From NCBI RefSeq assembly GCF_000368965.1, contig NZ_KB849780.1, positions 1-64,000 of the forward strand: 64,000 nucleotides of DNA, written 5' to 3'. Source of the DNA: Acinetobacter calcoaceticus DSM 30006 = CIP 81.8. Lineage in GTDB: Bacteria; Pseudomonadota; Gammaproteobacteria; Pseudomonadales; Moraxellaceae. Position numbers and translations under genes: made by a program. The first letter of the stretch is position 1. Each line of letters opens with the position of its first letter. Below the pieces are notes generated by a model that saw only the letters and a program-made list of their open reading frames with translations, was not told the DNA's origin and made no database searches. Shown one piece after another: positions 39,101 through 50,819 of the stretch.

Positions 39101-42100
39101 TTATGTCACGGCTACAGATGTAAATGGAAATGTAAGTTTAGCTGCTCAGATACAGGCGCCTAACTATGCTTTTGCCCCATATGTAGATAGCTTTACTTCA
39201 GACGGAGTGATAAGTGGGCAAGCTGAAAATAATAGTACTCTCCTTGTTAAAGATGCCCAAGGTGAAGTCGTAGCTGAAATTAAAGTCGGTGAAGATAACG
39301 GCTGGAATGGATCGATTTATTTTAGTCTCCAGCTTGACCGTACTCTTGTTGATGGTGATCAATTGTTCTTATCAATTACAGATGCTCGTGGACAAGTAAG
39401 CGCCGATACTGTAATTACCGCTGATACGGTTGCTCCTACACCAGCTACCAATTTAGTTTTCTCAGAAGATGGTTCATATCTTACAGGTCTAGCGGAACTG
39501 AATACTACGATTCAGGTTTTTGATCATAATGGTCAGCTAGTGAATATATGGAATAACACCATAAATTCTGACGGTACATTTACTATTTTCTTAGGTAGCA
39601 ACAATTTACATGGAGAGGCATTCACGGTCACTGTTAAAGACCAAGCCGGAAATGTGAGTGAAGCTGTTTCAATAAACGCTCCACTTGATGATATTGCGCC
39701 GAATCCAATTAAAAATATTTTACTTGATGCAAACGGTCAAAACTTTACAGCACAAGCAGAAGCAAATAGTCAGATCGAAGTTTTTGACTCATTGGGTAAT
39801 CAGACAGGTTGGGGCTCTACGGATAGTGCTGGTAATGCCTCTGGTTCTTTTAATCAAATCTATTTACATGGTGAGGAACTTACTTTTGTTGTTATAGATC
39901 GAGTAGGTAACCGCAGTGTCGAATTTAAGCAAAATGCTTTAATTGATACCATTGCACCAAATCCGATTGAAAATATAATCTTCAGCGAAGATGGGCAAAG
40001 CTTTACAGCTCACGCAGAAGCTGGAAGCTCTATTGATGTATTAGATCAGGCTGGAAATAAGATTGCTTCTGGCTATGCGGATAGCTCAGGTAATGTATTT
40101 GGTTATTTCCCGCAAGTTTACTTACACGGTGAGGAACTTACTTTTATCGTGATAGATCGAGCGGGTAACCGCAGTGCAGAGGTCAAGCAGAATGCTTTGA
40201 ATGATGATATTGCGCCAAATCCGATTGAAAATATTGTATTCGATATCAATGGTCAGAACTTTACAGCTTTGGCCGAAGCAAATAGCCAAATTGAAATTAA
40301 AAATACCAATGGCGACATTATAGGTTATGGATCAGCAGATAGTACAGGCAATGTTTTTGGTCACTTGTATCAGGTCTATTTACATGGAGAAGAATTAACT
40401 TTCATCGTTGTAGATCGAGCGGGTAACCGTAGTACAGAAGTTAAGCAGAATGCTTTGATTGATGATATTGCACCAAATCCGATTGAAAATATTGTACTTG
40501 ACTCAAACGGTCAAAACTTTACGGCACAAGCAGAAGCAAATACTCAAATTGAAGTTAGAAATGCTGCAGGTGAGGTCTTAGGTTCAGGTTATGTAGATGG
40601 TGCTGGTAATGTGTCAGGTTATTTATATCAAGTCTATTTACATGGAGAGGAACTCACTTTTGTTGTCGTTGACCGAGCGGGTAACCGTAGTCCAGAAATC
40701 AAGCAAAATGCTTTAACTGATGATATCGCACCAAATCCAATTGAAAATATTTTACTTGATGCGAACGGACAGAACTTTACAGCTCAGGCAGAAGCAAACA
40801 CTCAAATTGAAGTCAAAAATGCCAATGGTGAAGTCATAGGATCTGGTTCAACCGATAGCATGGGTAATGCTTCTGGTTACTTCTATCAGGTCTATTTACA
40901 TGGCGAAGAACTCACTTTTGTTGTAGTTGACAAAGCGGGTAACCGCAGTGCAGAGGTTAAACAAAATGCTTTAAATGATGACATTGCTCCAAATCCGATT
41001 GAAAACATCATTTTCAATGAAAATGGTCAAAACTTTACAGCGCAAGCAGAAGCAAATAGCCAAGTTGAAGTTAAAAATGCTGTGGGTGAGGTTGTCGGTT
41101 CTGGCTATGTAGATAGTGCTGGTAATGTCTCGGGTTATTTGAATCAAGTTTATTTAAAAGGCGAGGAACTCACTTTTGTTGTAATTGATCAAGCCGGTAA
41201 TCGCAGCGTTGAAGTAAAACAAACAGCCTTTTTTGATAATACTGCACCAGAAAATGCGACTAATTTAGTATTTAGTGAAGATGGCTCATATCTAACTGGT
41301 ATGGCTGAGCCAAATGCTACGATTCAAATATTTGATCAGAATGGCCAATTGGTAAATCAGTGGAATAATAATGTTAATTGGGATGGAACATTTAACATCT
41401 CTTTATACAGTAACTACTTGCATGGCGAAGAGTTTAAGGTAGTTGTAGTAGATCGGGCTGGTAATTTGAGTAGCGCGGTTACTGTAAAAGCACCACTTGA
41501 TGATATTGCTCCCGCGGCTGCGAGTAATCTCACGTTCAGTGAAGATGGTTCATCTCTTTCTGGTGTGGCTGAGCCGAATACATTCATCCAGATTTTTGAT
41601 CAGAATGGTCAACAGGTGAATACGTGGAGTCAGAGTGTAAATGCTGATGGTACATTCACTATTTTCTTAGGTAGCTCTAATTTACATGGTGAAGAATTCA
41701 CAGTTATTGTTAAAGATCGAGCTGGAAATGTGAGTGATGCTGTTTCAATAAAAGCTCCACTTGATGATATTGCGCCAAATCCGATTAAAAATATTGTACT
41801 TGATCTGAACGGTCAAAACTTTATAGCGCAGGCAGAAGCAAATAGTAATATAGAAGTCAGAAATGCTGAGGGTGCGTTAATAGGTCATGGTTCTACAGAT
41901 AACGCAGGTAATGTGACAGGTTACTTCTACCAAGTTTATTTACATGGAGAAGAATTAACTTTCGTTGTCATAGATCGAATGGGCAATCAAAGTGTCGAAC
42001 TTAAGTTAAATGCTTTGGTGGATACCATTACGCCAGATCCAATTGAAAACATCATCTTTGACGAAAATGGGCAAAATTTTACGGCACAAGCAGAAGCCAA

Positions 42101-45100
42101 TAGTTTTATTGGTGTCAAAAATGCTGCGGGTGAGTTTGTTGGTTATGGTTATGTCGATAGCGCTGGTAATGTGACAGGCTATTTCAATCAGGTTTATTTA
42201 AAAGGTGAGGAACTCACTTTTATCGTTATAGATAAAGCAGGTAATCAAAGTGTTGAATTTAAGCAAAATGCTTTGATTGATGATATTGCACCAAATCCGA
42301 TTGAAAACATCGTCTTGAATGAAAATGGTCAAAACTTTACAGCGCAAGCGGAAGCAGATAGTCGAATCGAAGTTAAAAATACTGCGGGTGAGGTGATAGG
42401 TTCTAGTTATGTAGATAGTACAGGTAATGTGTCAGGTTCTTTTAATCAAGTCTATTTACATGGAGAAGAGCTTACTTTTGTTGTCGTTGACCGAGCAGGT
42501 AACCGCAGTATAGAGGTCAAGCAGAATGCCTTAATTGATGATGTTGCACCAAATCCAATTGAAAATATTGTACTCGACTCAAACGGTCAAAACTTTACGG
42601 CGCAAGCAGAAGCAAATACTCGGATTGAAGTCAAAAATGCTGCGGGTGAGGTGATAGGTTCTGGTTATGTAGATGGTACTGGAAATGTGTCAGGTTCTTT
42701 TAATCAAGTCTATTTATATGGAGAAGAGCTTACTTTTATTGTAATTGATCAAGCAAGTAACCGAAGTATTGAGGTTAAACAAAATGCTTTAATTGATGAT
42801 GTTGCACCGTCAGCTGCTTCAAATATTACGTTAACGTCAGACGGATTGCTTTTGGGTGAAGCCGAGCCAAACTCAACTGTTGAAATTATTGATCAATATG
42901 GCGCTGTTATCACAACAACTTATGTTTGGTACGATGGCACATTTAATCAATGGATTAATCTGAGTCAATACCAGACACAAAATTTGAGTATTGTTGTCAA
43001 AGATAGTGCTGGTAACCGAAGCGAAGTTGCTCATGAATTAGTACCTGTATTTTCGAATTCACCAATTACTGCAACGGAGCTAAAACTGGATGTAGATGGT
43101 CATATTCTGACAGGAAAGGCAACAGCAGGAATGTCGATTGTTGTTACATCTACTGATGGTCAGATCATTAATGGAGGGTGGAATAATGTTGTGAATGAAG
43201 ATGATAGTTTTGCTATTCAGTTAATTGACTATTATCTAAAGAGACAGACATTACAAGTTCGAGTTTATGACCAGAATATCAATCAATACAGCCTAATCTC
43301 TGAAATTATTGCGCCTTTAGACAATATTGCTCCAGTAATTAATGATGTGGTGATTAGTAATGACGGTTATGGTATTACGGGACAAGCTGATCAGAAAGTA
43401 ATCATTAAAGTAATGGATGCGGATGGAGATTTTAGAGCAGAATTTCAATCGGATGAAGCTGGATATTTCAATGCTAGTATTTATCCACCATTATTACGTG
43501 GAGAGCAGTTATTTATCACGGCAACAGATTTAGCCAAAAATATAAGTATCCCACTTAATATTACTTTTAATCCAGATACTAATGCACCACCAACAGCAGA
43601 TCAGGTCGTTGTATCTGAAAATGGTTTCTTTATTGAGGGAACTGCTTCGCTCAATAGTGAGGTGCGTATTTTTGATGTGTATAGTAATTATATTGGTGGT
43701 GGTTCTGTAGATGAAACAGGGCATTTTAGTATCCAATTATATTCACCTCAGGCGAATGGGCAAACTTTACGCGTTGTTGTGGAGCAAAATGGCTATCAAA
43801 GCGCTTACACCGAAATTAAGGCACCTATAGACACTGTCGCACCAAATGCAGCAACTCAGCTTGTATTAGAGGATGGAAATATACTTTCAGGGCAAGCGGA
43901 AGCATATTCAACTGTTAATATTTTTGATGCTAATAATAATCTGGTTGGGCAAACTACTGTCGGAAGAGAAGGTAGTTTCTTAACACAATTATGGTCACAA
44001 TATTGGCATGGTGAAATATTGACGGTAAAAGTAGTTGATGCCAATCAAAATGAGAGTGGGGGTACAACGGTTGTAGCTATAAATGATACAACGGCGCCGA
44101 AGATAGCCACACAGCTTGCCATGAATGGATGGGGCGAGCTCACGGGGCATGCAGAAAGTAAGGCTACTCTTGAAGTTACATATCATTTTGCTGATCAAGA
44201 ACCTTTTGTAACAAATACTACGGTCATGGCAGATGGAACTTTCTCTACTTATATGTATGAGAATGCGACATCATTTGATATTACTGTTATTGATCGTGCA
44301 GGAAATCGTAGTGAAACTATCAGCAAAGCGATTAATGATTTACCTAAGATCACGGTTGATCAGTTTATAGGTGATGCTACAGATAATATTTATATAGTTG
44401 ATCATATAAGTGATTTTGTTCAAGAGTATGGGGTTGCTGTTGTTGATGTATTTCAGGATGTCTGGATAGATACAAGTCATTATGAGGAGCAATGGGTAGC
44501 TTCTGGTTATACTGATAATATATGGGTAGATACAAGCCATTTTGAAAATGTTTGGATTGACACAAGTTACTCCCAAGATATTTGGATTGATACAAGCTAT
44601 TATCAAGATACATGGGTCGTTGATGGCGTAATAGACGTCTACATGGACTCAAATGGCATAAATTACTATTCAGATGATGGTTCGTATACTCAATATGTGA
44701 ATACCTACTATGATTATAATTTAAATCAATGGCAGTCAGGATATGAACTATCAGGTCCTTATACTGAAGAGATTGGACATTTTGAACAACAACTCGTTCA
44801 AGATGGGCACTATGAATCTCAATGGATTGAACAAGGTTATTATGAGCAACAATATGTGTTTGATGGTCATAATGAAGAGGCTTGGGTAGATACGAGTCAT
44901 TACGAAAGTGTTTGGGTTCAAAGTGGTTATTCGGAAACACAAATAGTTGGGTCTGAACTTAAAGATACGGATTTTGGTGGACACGATAAAATAATTAGCT
45001 CTGTGAGTTATAGTCTGGTTGGATATTCTGATTGGTCGACAAATATAGAAAGTGGTCGTTATGTTGAAGACTTGGAGTTAGTTGGCTCTGCTCATCTAAA

Positions 45101-45527
45101 TGCAACAGGCAATGCTTTAGATAATCTTTTAACAGGTAACTCTGGTAATAACATTTTGAATGGGCGTGAAGGTAACGATACCTATATCACCAATGAAGGT
45201 ACAGATACCATTCTGTTCCAATTGCTAAATAGCCAAGATGCAACTGGCGGGAGTGGACATGACACGGTGTTAGATTTTACTTTAGGTGATGTAAGAACTG
45301 ATGCTCAAGCTGACAAAATCGATTTAAGTGAACTATTAATTGACTATTCTAAAGATGTGAGCACATTGGCGAAATTTATTAGCGTAGAACAAGACGCTGG
45401 AAACACGACTATTAGTCTTGACCGAGATGGTGAAGGTACAATGTTTAGTAGTATTTCATTGATTACTTTGAATCATGTAAATACAACATTGGATGAATTG
45501 TTAAATAACCAACAACTTATTGTTTAA
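36198..45527 (+). CDS. blp1: Blp1-like giant adhesin, complete (3109 residues)
   Basis: Full-length type I-secreted repeat adhesin. Residues 1-110 form a BapA-type prefix domain ([19 protein letters not shown]..., [13 protein letters not shown]). A short hydrophobic stretch ([18 protein letters not shown], about 116-133) is typical of retained adhesin N-termini. Three Ig-like units of about 90 residues with DEGKTWQET and VTD-AGN-SETA follow, then divergent units, then an array of 86-residue units ([36 protein letters not shown]). After more divergent Ig units come decapeptide aromatic repeats (2754-2914), an RTX-like stretch ([19 protein letters not shown]) and a C-terminal type I secretion domain ([12 protein letters not shown]) shared with the protein at 1-4701. 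GGTGGA precedes the ATG. By analogy with Acinetobacter Blp1 it mediates biofilm and host adhesion; the name is by recalled similarity. Confidence 0.9.
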   Translation: MVQVSLMVNTASKNNTVDINVGQTKNIVVDPKEIAKIDISPEKIASITREGNNAIIHLKDGTEIVLENYFISENPQILLNEGQSYWTANLGEDATGQPTVNYLELKDAPKFIDSSSSVPIWSGVVSALAGAGTIALLSRKDAKDTTPPEPGNLNLKNLLDSGASTTDQITQDKNFNLKVEGQESGSRVTYLVSTDEGKTWQETTVAQKDLADGSYLYKAVVTDRAGNASETAIQKVVVNTTAPKAGELTLSDLSDTGVSTTDQITQDQTFDLKISGQEVNSQIIYWISKDEGKTWQETIVAQKDLIDGSYLYKAVVTDVAGNTSETAVQKVVVDTTAPKAGELTLSDLSDTGVSATDQITQDNSFTLKLAQPIVIGGQAALLDHYEVSTDDGKTWQETTADQKDLTDGVYQYKAVVTDLAGNTSETAVQKVVVDNSLNIQGSTVTVKPITEDNKISLVEKDQIISIKLEIDNLPTDLNSTLTTVNTTLNDVLYNFHFDEVTQEWIAEIPAELLWSEQLETTISIDISLTDQAGNTAIIQQVHSYSVDHTPNSPILDSLTFNNIDGAIISGSAYKGSKIDIYNKNGDWLASTITNDEGKFTLQDLSISSNQEVYAVATYNGYSSEHSSIGLVTEVPALSILRISPEGVIIGYATEGSHFIVKDQNENILQEFDSTVFDNSGITPFSVMALGEVRPFTLSLEQPLEEGTHIIILTDKDNVSGHPQYITADYTPAVFLETPQFDVSGETLSVHVNEPNSFILVFSGTGNLIANGVTDEQGFASLSVFQFLKEGESVTVQVVDKNQNISEALIEVPNFAYIPHVERITQEGLISGVAEDNSTVIVRDAEGNELGKLTLGDDNSGSDFSHFSLSVNRPLIDGEQISVQIVDNKGLMSPEQNIIVDLTPPPVPTDLNFNDIGDLVYGHAEPFSEILVKDGQGNILNKWFWNNWTDESGSFSIELGMFLTNAETVYVTATDVNGNVSLAAQIQAPNYAFAPYVDSFTSDGVISGQAENNSTLLVKDAQGEVVAEIKVGEDNGWNGSIYFSLQLDRTLVDGDQLFLSITDARGQVSADTVITADTVAPTPATNLVFSEDGSYLTGLAELNTTIQVFDHNGQLVNIWNNTINSDGTFTIFLGSNNLHGEAFTVTVKDQAGNVSEAVSINAPLDDIAPNPIKNILLDANGQNFTAQAEANSQIEVFDSLGNQTGWGSTDSAGNASGSFNQIYLHGEELTFVVIDRVGNRSVEFKQNALIDTIAPNPIENIIFSEDGQSFTAHAEAGSSIDVLDQAGNKIASGYADSSGNVFGYFPQVYLHGEELTFIVIDRAGNRSAEVKQNALNDDIAPNPIENIVFDINGQNFTALAEANSQIEIKNTNGDIIGYGSADSTGNVFGHLYQVYLHGEELTFIVVDRAGNRSTEVKQNALIDDIAPNPIENIVLDSNGQNFTAQAEANTQIEVRNAAGEVLGSGYVDGAGNVSGYLYQVYLHGEELTFVVVDRAGNRSPEIKQNALTDDIAPNPIENILLDANGQNFTAQAEANTQIEVKNANGEVIGSGSTDSMGNASGYFYQVYLHGEELTFVVVDKAGNRSAEVKQNALNDDIAPNPIENIIFNENGQNFTAQAEANSQVEVKNAVGEVVGSGYVDSAGNVSGYLNQVYLKGEELTFVVIDQAGNRSVEVKQTAFFDNTAPENATNLVFSEDGSYLTGMAEPNATIQIFDQNGQLVNQWNNNVNWDGTFNISLYSNYLHGEEFKVVVVDRAGNLSSAVTVKAPLDDIAPAAASNLTFSEDGSSLSGVAEPNTFIQIFDQNGQQVNTWSQSVNADGTFTIFLGSSNLHGEEFTVIVKDRAGNVSDAVSIKAPLDDIAPNPIKNIVLDLNGQNFIAQAEANSNIEVRNAEGALIGHGSTDNAGNVTGYFYQVYLHGEELTFVVIDRMGNQSVELKLNALVDTITPDPIENIIFDENGQNFTAQAEANSFIGVKNAAGEFVGYGYVDSAGNVTGYFNQVYLKGEELTFIVIDKAGNQSVEFKQNALIDDIAPNPIENIVLNENGQNFTAQAEADSRIEVKNTAGEVIGSSYVDSTGNVSGSFNQVYLHGEELTFVVVDRAGNRSIEVKQNALIDDVAPNPIENIVLDSNGQNFTAQAEANTRIEVKNAAGEVIGSGYVDGTGNVSGSFNQVYLYGEELTFIVIDQASNRSIEVKQNALIDDVAPSAASNITLTSDGLLLGEAEPNSTVEIIDQYGAVITTTYVWYDGTFNQWINLSQYQTQNLSIVVKDSAGNRSEVAHELVPVFSNSPITATELKLDVDGHILTGKATAGMSIVVTSTDGQIINGGWNNVVNEDDSFAIQLIDYYLKRQTLQVRVYDQNINQYSLISEIIAPLDNIAPVINDVVISNDGYGITGQADQKVIIKVMDADGDFRAEFQSDEAGYFNASIYPPLLRGEQLFITATDLAKNISIPLNITFNPDTNAPPTADQVVVSENGFFIEGTASLNSEVRIFDVYSNYIGGGSVDETGHFSIQLYSPQANGQTLRVVVEQNGYQSAYTEIKAPIDTVAPNAATQLVLEDGNILSGQAEAYSTVNIFDANNNLVGQTTVGREGSFLTQLWSQYWHGEILTVKVVDANQNESGGTTVVAINDTTAPKIATQLAMNGWGELTGHAESKATLEVTYHFADQEPFVTNTTVMADGTFSTYMYENATSFDITVIDRAGNRSETISKAINDLPKITVDQFIGDATDNIYIVDHISDFVQEYGVAVVDVFQDVWIDTSHYEEQWVASGYTDNIWVDTSHFENVWIDTSYSQDIWIDTSYYQDTWVVDGVIDVYMDSNGINYYSDDGSYTQYVNTYYDYNLNQWQSGYELSGPYTEEIGHFEQQLVQDGHYESQWIEQGYYEQQYVFDGHNEEAWVDTSHYESVWVQSGYSETQIVGSELKDTDFGGHDKIISSVSYSLVGYSDWSTNIESGRYVEDLELVGSAHLNATGNALDNLLTGNSGNNILNGREGNDTYITNEGTDTILFQLLNSQDATGGSGHDTVLDFTLGDVRTDAQADKIDLSELLIDYSKDVSTLAKFISVEQDAGNTTISLDRDGEGTMFSSISLITLNHVNTTLDELLNNQQLIV
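39694..42805 (+). repeat. 258-bp tandem repeats in the Blp1-like gene
   Basis: Units with an 86-codon (258-bp) period, e.g. the CACCAAATCC landmark at 40471 and 40729. Ten units carry the (A/T)P(N/D)PI(E/K)NI start; two divergent AP-ATNL/AASNL-type units interrupt the array near 41240-41760. High DNA identity between neighbours makes this a likely site of copy-number change and assembly error. Confidence 0.85.
44457..44940 (+). repeat. Decapeptide (30-bp) aromatic repeats near the Blp1-like C-terminus
   Basis: Two blocks of ten-residue units of the form x-x-W-[VI]-[DEQ]-[TQS]-[SG]-[HY]-[YF]-[EDQ], e.g. [40 protein letters not shown]. Six units in 44457-44636 and five at about 44791-44940, separated by a Tyr/Asn-rich linker. 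Each unit is 30 bp. Confidence 0.85.
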
Positions 45528-45546
45528 TATTATTATTTTTATTAAT

Positions 45547-45579
45547 AAAAGGGGCTATGAAAATAGTCCCTTTTATTTT
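45547..45579 (+). terminator. Terminator after the Blp1-like gene
   Basis: AAAAGGGGCTAT / ATAGTCCCTTTT stem with GAAA tetraloop (45547-45574), T-rich tail. Confidence 0.82.
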
Positions 45580-45656
45580 GTGCTTTAAATTTAATAAAAA
45601 CTCTTCACAACCTGTTAAAAAATGATCAAAAAAGAGAAGTTTTTTTTCATTTTCCC

Positions 45657-45682
45657 CTTGAAGCGTTTTTTTTCATCCCCAC
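45657..45682 (+). promoter_or_regulatory. Sigma32 heat-shock promoter of groESL
   Basis: CTTGAA (45657-45662), 14-base spacer, CCCCAC (45677-45682), close to the sigma32 consensus CTTGAAA-N11-16-CCCCATNT. It lies 86 bases before the groES ATG. No CIRCE inverted repeat was found. Confidence 0.8.
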
Positions 45683-45767
45683 AAAAGTGACATCTAAATA
45701 TTTTGTTATTGCTCTGGATTATGGCAATAACGATTAATCAAAAAGACTTAGTCTGGTGGAGTTAATT

Positions 45768-46058
45768 ATGAGCAACATTCGTCCATTACATGATCGCGTT
45801 GTAATTCGTCGCGTAGAAGAAGAAACCAAAACTGCTGGTGGTATTTTACTTCCAGGTTCTGCTGCTGAGAAACCTTCGCAAGGTGAGGTAATTGCAGTAG
45901 GTAATGGTCAAATCACTGAGAATGGCGTACGTGCTTTGGATGTTAAAGTTGGTGACAAAGTATTGTTTGGTACTTATGCAGGTACAACAGTGAAAGTAAG
46001 TGGTGAAGAACTCTTAATCATGAAAGAGTCAGATATTTTAGCTGTGTTGGAAGGCTAA
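45768..46058 (+). CDS. groES: Co-chaperonin GroES
   Basis: 96 residues from ATG at 45768, GGAG 7 bases upstream; an earlier in-frame start at 45756 overlaps that site and is rejected. [19 protein letters not shown], the mobile loop [16 protein letters not shown] that contacts GroEL, and the C-terminal [14 protein letters not shown] are diagnostic. It forms the heptameric lid of the GroEL cage. Confidence 0.98.
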   Translation: MSNIRPLHDRVVIRRVEEETKTAGGILLPGSAAEKPSQGEVIAVGNGQITENGVRALDVKVGDKVLFGTYAGTTVKVSGEELLIMKESDILAVLEG

Positions 46059-46098
46059 TCAATCCATAACTCAATCCATTATCAGATTCAGTATTTAA

Positions 46099-47751
<1,653 letters not shown>

Positions 47752-47773
47752 TAACGCATCAACGCTTTAACTA

Positions 47774-47808
47774 AAAAAATCCCTGCAAAATGCAGGGATT
47801 TTTTTATT
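47774..47808 (+). terminator. Terminator after groEL
   Basis: AAATCCCTGCA / TGCAGGGATTT stem, A-run before and T7 after. Confidence 0.88.
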
Positions 47809-47849
47809 TTTCACGTAATTTTAAGAAATCGTTAAGTTCAATGACTTAT

Positions 47850-47925
47850 ATTAAAAAACAGGAACAGCAGCTAGAAGTTCCTCTTTGTTACAGCCATGCT
47901 TATTTACTTGTAAGCATGGTTTTTT
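47850..47925 (+). ncRNA. Candidate small RNA between groEL and dgkA
   Basis: A gene-free stretch after the groEL terminator carries its own strong plus-strand terminator: CCATGCTTA / TAAGCATGG with T8. Before it is a weaker GGAAC / GTTCC hairpin. A terminator here has no other gene to serve, since dgkA runs the other way. No good promoter hexamer pair is visible (TATATT at 47847-47852 lacks a -35 partner), so this stays a candidate. Confidence 0.35.
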
Positions 47926-47926
47926 T
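47892..47926 (+). terminator. Second plus-strand terminator downstream of groEL
   Basis: 9-bp stem CCATGCTTA / TAAGCATGG, 8-base loop, T8. Backs up the groEL terminator or ends a small RNA. Confidence 0.8.
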
Positions 47927-48300
47927 TATCCTAATAAAATGAACAACCATGTAATGGCAATAATAGAAAGTGCAACAAATTGAGCAGCACTTCCCATATC
48001 TTTTGCATTTTTAGAAAGTTGATGTTTTTCAAGAGAAACTCGGTCAACTACAGCTTCAATAGCCGAATTGAAGAGTTCAACGATCATTGCAAACAGACAT
48101 ACAATAATCATTAACACATGTTCACTGCGGGTTACATCAAGAAAAAAACTGACTGGAATTAAAATAAGGTTAATAAAAACAATTTGGCGGAAAGCTGCCT
48201 CATTTTTATAGGCTGCTTTAAATCCCGAAATAGAGTAAGCCGTTGCATTTAATATACGTTTGAGCCCACTTTTGCCCTTATAAGGAGAATAGCTATTCAT
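47926..48300 (-). CDS. dgkA: Diacylglycerol kinase, integral membrane
   Basis: 124 residues with three membrane helices. Conserved KNEAAFRQ before helix 1 and the active-site region VELFNSAIEAVVDRVS, then AKDMGSAAQFV. It phosphorylates diacylglycerol at the inner membrane, recycling lipid left over from periplasmic glycan or LPS modification. The sequence is typical of DgkA. Confidence 0.95.
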   Translation of the reverse strand: MNSYSPYKGKSGLKRILNATAYSISGFKAAYKNEAAFRQIVFINLILIPVSFFLDVTRSEHVLMIIVCLFAMIVELFNSAIEAVVDRVSLEKHQLSKNAKDMGSAAQFVALSIIAITWLFILLG

Positions 48301-48406
48301 TTACTTATATTTCTGACACATTTCATGCATTATATAATTTGGGTCTTAAAAAATTATTAAATCTTTTTTAAAGATTTTGACTTTATAACTGAATAGAGAA
48401 GAATAG

Positions 48407-49369
48407 ATGAAAAAATTATGTGTAGCTTTGGGTCTTGCATTTTTTAGTATGCATGCAACGTATGCCGAGCAAGCTCCTACCCAACAAGTACCGGGTTATT
48501 ATCACCATCAATTTGGAAAATACCGTGTAACCTCTTTACTTGATGGTGCGATTTATCTAAACCCTAACTTATTTAAAAACTTAAATCAGGCTCAAAAAAC
48601 TAAAATATTAACTAAATATGCTGCTGTGAATGAGAAGGGTATTCAGACTTCTGTAAATGCATTTTTAGTAGATGATGGCAAAAGTTTGACGCTTGTAGAC
48701 AGTGGAGCAGCAAGCTGCTTTGGCCCACAGCTTGGATCGATTGCAAAAAATATTGAATTGGCAGGTTATCAACTGGCAAATGTAAAAACAGTATTACTCA
48801 CGCATTTACACCCAGATCATGTATGCGGTATTGCTCAAAATGGAAAAGCTGTATTTCCAAATGCAAACGTTTATGCACATGAGCGTGAAGCTGATTACTG
48901 GTTAAATCCAGCTTCTGAAAAAACAGTGCCAGCGGACAAAAAACAAAGTTATTTGGGGACTGTGAAAAATGTAAAAACTGCTCTCGCTCCTTATCAAGCA
49001 AAAAAAGCATTTAAGACATTTAAAGATGGTGATGTCATTCAAGGCTTTGAAGTGATCGATACACGTGGTCATACGCCTGGTCATCACAGCTTCCGCTTAA
49101 AAAGTAATGATCAGCAAATCATTTTTGTTGGAGACATCGTTCATTCACATTCTTTGCAGTTTGATGCTCCAAAAACTGGGGTAGATTTTGATGTGAACTC
49201 TGAGCAAGCGATTAATACCCGTCTAAAAATGTTTGCTGAAATTTCAAATAAGCAGCAATGGGTCGCAGCACCACATTTACCATTCCCAGGCATTGGTCAT
49301 GTTTATAAAGTAAATACCGAGCAATATCAGTGGATTCCTCTATACTTTGATAATGTCGTAGAAAAATAA
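48407..49369 (+). CDS. Secreted MBL-fold metallo-hydrolase
   Basis: 320 residues. Signal peptide MKKLCVALGLAFFSMHATYA cut at residue 20. Metallo-beta-lactamase fold with THLHPDHVCG (HxHxDH at 133-138), GHTPGHHSF and FVGDIVHSHS, and a C-terminal AAPHLPFPGIGH. The arrangement resembles periplasmic lactonase/quorum-quenching and methyl-parathion-hydrolase-like members rather than class B beta-lactamases. Monocistronic, with a bidirectional terminator shared with the next gene. The substrate is unknown. Confidence 0.85.
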   Translation: MKKLCVALGLAFFSMHATYAEQAPTQQVPGYYHHQFGKYRVTSLLDGAIYLNPNLFKNLNQAQKTKILTKYAAVNEKGIQTSVNAFLVDDGKSLTLVDSGAASCFGPQLGSIAKNIELAGYQLANVKTVLLTHLHPDHVCGIAQNGKAVFPNANVYAHEREADYWLNPASEKTVPADKKQSYLGTVKNVKTALAPYQAKKAFKTFKDGDVIQGFEVIDTRGHTPGHHSFRLKSNDQQIIFVGDIVHSHSLQFDAPKTGVDFDVNSEQAINTRLKMFAEISNKQQWVAAPHLPFPGIGHVYKVNTEQYQWIPLYFDNVVEK

Positions 49370-49400
49370 AAAAACAGGGCATTTATTGCCCTGTTTTTTA
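49367..49400. terminator. Bidirectional terminator
   Basis: AAACAGGGC / GCCCTGTTT stem (49375-49393 core), A- and T-runs on both sides. Confidence 0.88.
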
Positions 49401-49413
49401 TTAGAAACTTTGA

Positions 49414-50556
49414 TTATTTTGCTGCTTTCTCAAAGTTATTAACAGCTTCACGGCCCAATGCTGGGTCATCTGTAAAGACGCCATCAACACCCGCTTTGTA
49501 ATAAGCTTCAAACTCTTTTAAAGCGCCAGATGGGCAGCGTTCAGCTGGTTTATCTTGACTATATTTTAAAGGCTTTGGTAAATAATTATTTTCTGGACGG
49601 AAAGTATAAGGATGTACTTTTAAGCCAGCCGTATGTGCATCAGAAATAAATGAAGTCGTTTGAACGGAGCCATTGTCATTAAAGCTCAGAATATAACCTT
49701 TACTTGGTCCTACACCATTTGCATATTTAGCCACATCTTTTAAGCCTTGTGCTGTGGCTAAATCAGCATAGGTTTTAGTTTCGCCAGATTCAACGAAGTC
49801 GGCTGGTTGAGAGGTTTTAGCATCATATAATTGAATGATTTGTGCATGTTTAAGCGTCTTATGAAGGTCAAGCTCCCTTTTTAAATCTTTTAGGTTTTGA
49901 ACTTCAAAAGACTGTAAATAGACAGGTGCAATATCACGTGTATATTTATATTTGGCTAATGTTTTAAGAAGGGCATCTTCCATTGCCAGATTATGATTTT
50001 TAAAGTAAGTCGGATGTTTGGTTTCAATATATAAACCAATAATTTTTCCCGTTTTCTTATAATTTGCTTCAGCTAGTTCAATCACTTGTTCTAGAGTTGG
50101 AACTGGGTAGAGGTCATTATAAGCTGTGTTTGCTGGTCTAAACTCTGGAATACGTTCACGCGCTTTAAGTTGCTGTAATTCACTTAAAGTGAAGTCTTCT
50201 GTAAACCAACCTGTTAAGTCTTTACCATCAATATTTTTTGTTATTTTACGGTCCGCAAACTGGCTTAAGGTACTTACATTGGTTGTTCCACCAATCTCAT
50301 TTTCATGGCGAGTAACCAATACACCATCTTTTGTGGATACTAGATCTGGTTCAATAAAATCTGCACCATCATCTATGGCTTTTTGATATGAAGCTAAAGT
50401 GTGTTCAGGACGTAAAGCGCTAGCGCCACGGTGTCCTACTACTAGAATTTTAGGAAGTTGATATTCTGGCTTAGTTGGTGTGTTTTCAGTTTTATCATCG
50501 TCATTACAACCAACTAAGCTAATTAAACTTAAGCATAAAATTGCTCTTTTAAACAT
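49414..50556 (-). CDS. Glycerophosphodiester phosphodiesterase lipoprotein (GlpQ-like)
   Basis: 380 residues from ATG at 50556 (MFKRAILCLSLISLVGC, lipobox LVGC); an ATG at 50568 adds four residues. The GDPD TIM barrel carries VVGHRGASALRPEHTLASY (catalytic His and Arg), FIEPDLVSTKDGVLVTRHE (Glu, Asp and second catalytic His) and YIETKHP, with a C-terminal GVDGVFTDDPALG. It hydrolyses deacylated phospholipids to glycerol-3-phosphate and alcohols in the periplasm, feeding the GlpK/GlpD route encoded at 28.7-32 kb. A Thr/Glu/Pro linker follows the lipid anchor. Confidence 0.93.
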   Translation of the reverse strand: MFKRAILCLSLISLVGCNDDDKTENTPTKPEYQLPKILVVGHRGASALRPEHTLASYQKAIDDGADFIEPDLVSTKDGVLVTRHENEIGGTTNVSTLSQFADRKITKNIDGKDLTGWFTEDFTLSELQQLKARERIPEFRPANTAYNDLYPVPTLEQVIELAEANYKKTGKIIGLYIETKHPTYFKNHNLAMEDALLKTLAKYKYTRDIAPVYLQSFEVQNLKDLKRELDLHKTLKHAQIIQLYDAKTSQPADFVESGETKTYADLATAQGLKDVAKYANGVGPSKGYILSFNDNGSVQTTSFISDAHTAGLKVHPYTFRPENNYLPKPLKYSQDKPAERCPSGALKEFEAYYKAGVDGVFTDDPALGREAVNNFEKAAK

Positions 50557-50819
50557 AATTCTACTCATATTGTTTTAGTCGAAACGGCTCTAGTCTGCTC
50601 ATTGAACTTGACATGATCATGAAGAATTCATGAATTTTCAGTGACACTTGTTAAAACCTTTTTTATGGGTTTGTAGGAAATAATCATTCCTGCTTTGTTT
50701 TTGTCCTAATTGCATTTATTGTGTTAATTCTACTTGTCTTTTATATATCGCTCGTTGATGATCAAGATGCCGAATTCGGTATTGCCACCTGTTAATTGAC
50801 GACTTAATTCTGAGCAGCC

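Noticed and set aside
39694..42805. Regularly spaced direct repeats resembling an array such as CRISPR
   Set aside because: Period is 258 bp, entirely coding, in frame and without spacers; it is protein repeat DNA.
44377..44940. Minus-strand ORF of 187 residues opposite the aromatic decapeptide region
   Set aside because: Low-complexity His/Asn/Leu sequence produced by the 30-bp repeats on the sense strand; no start signal.
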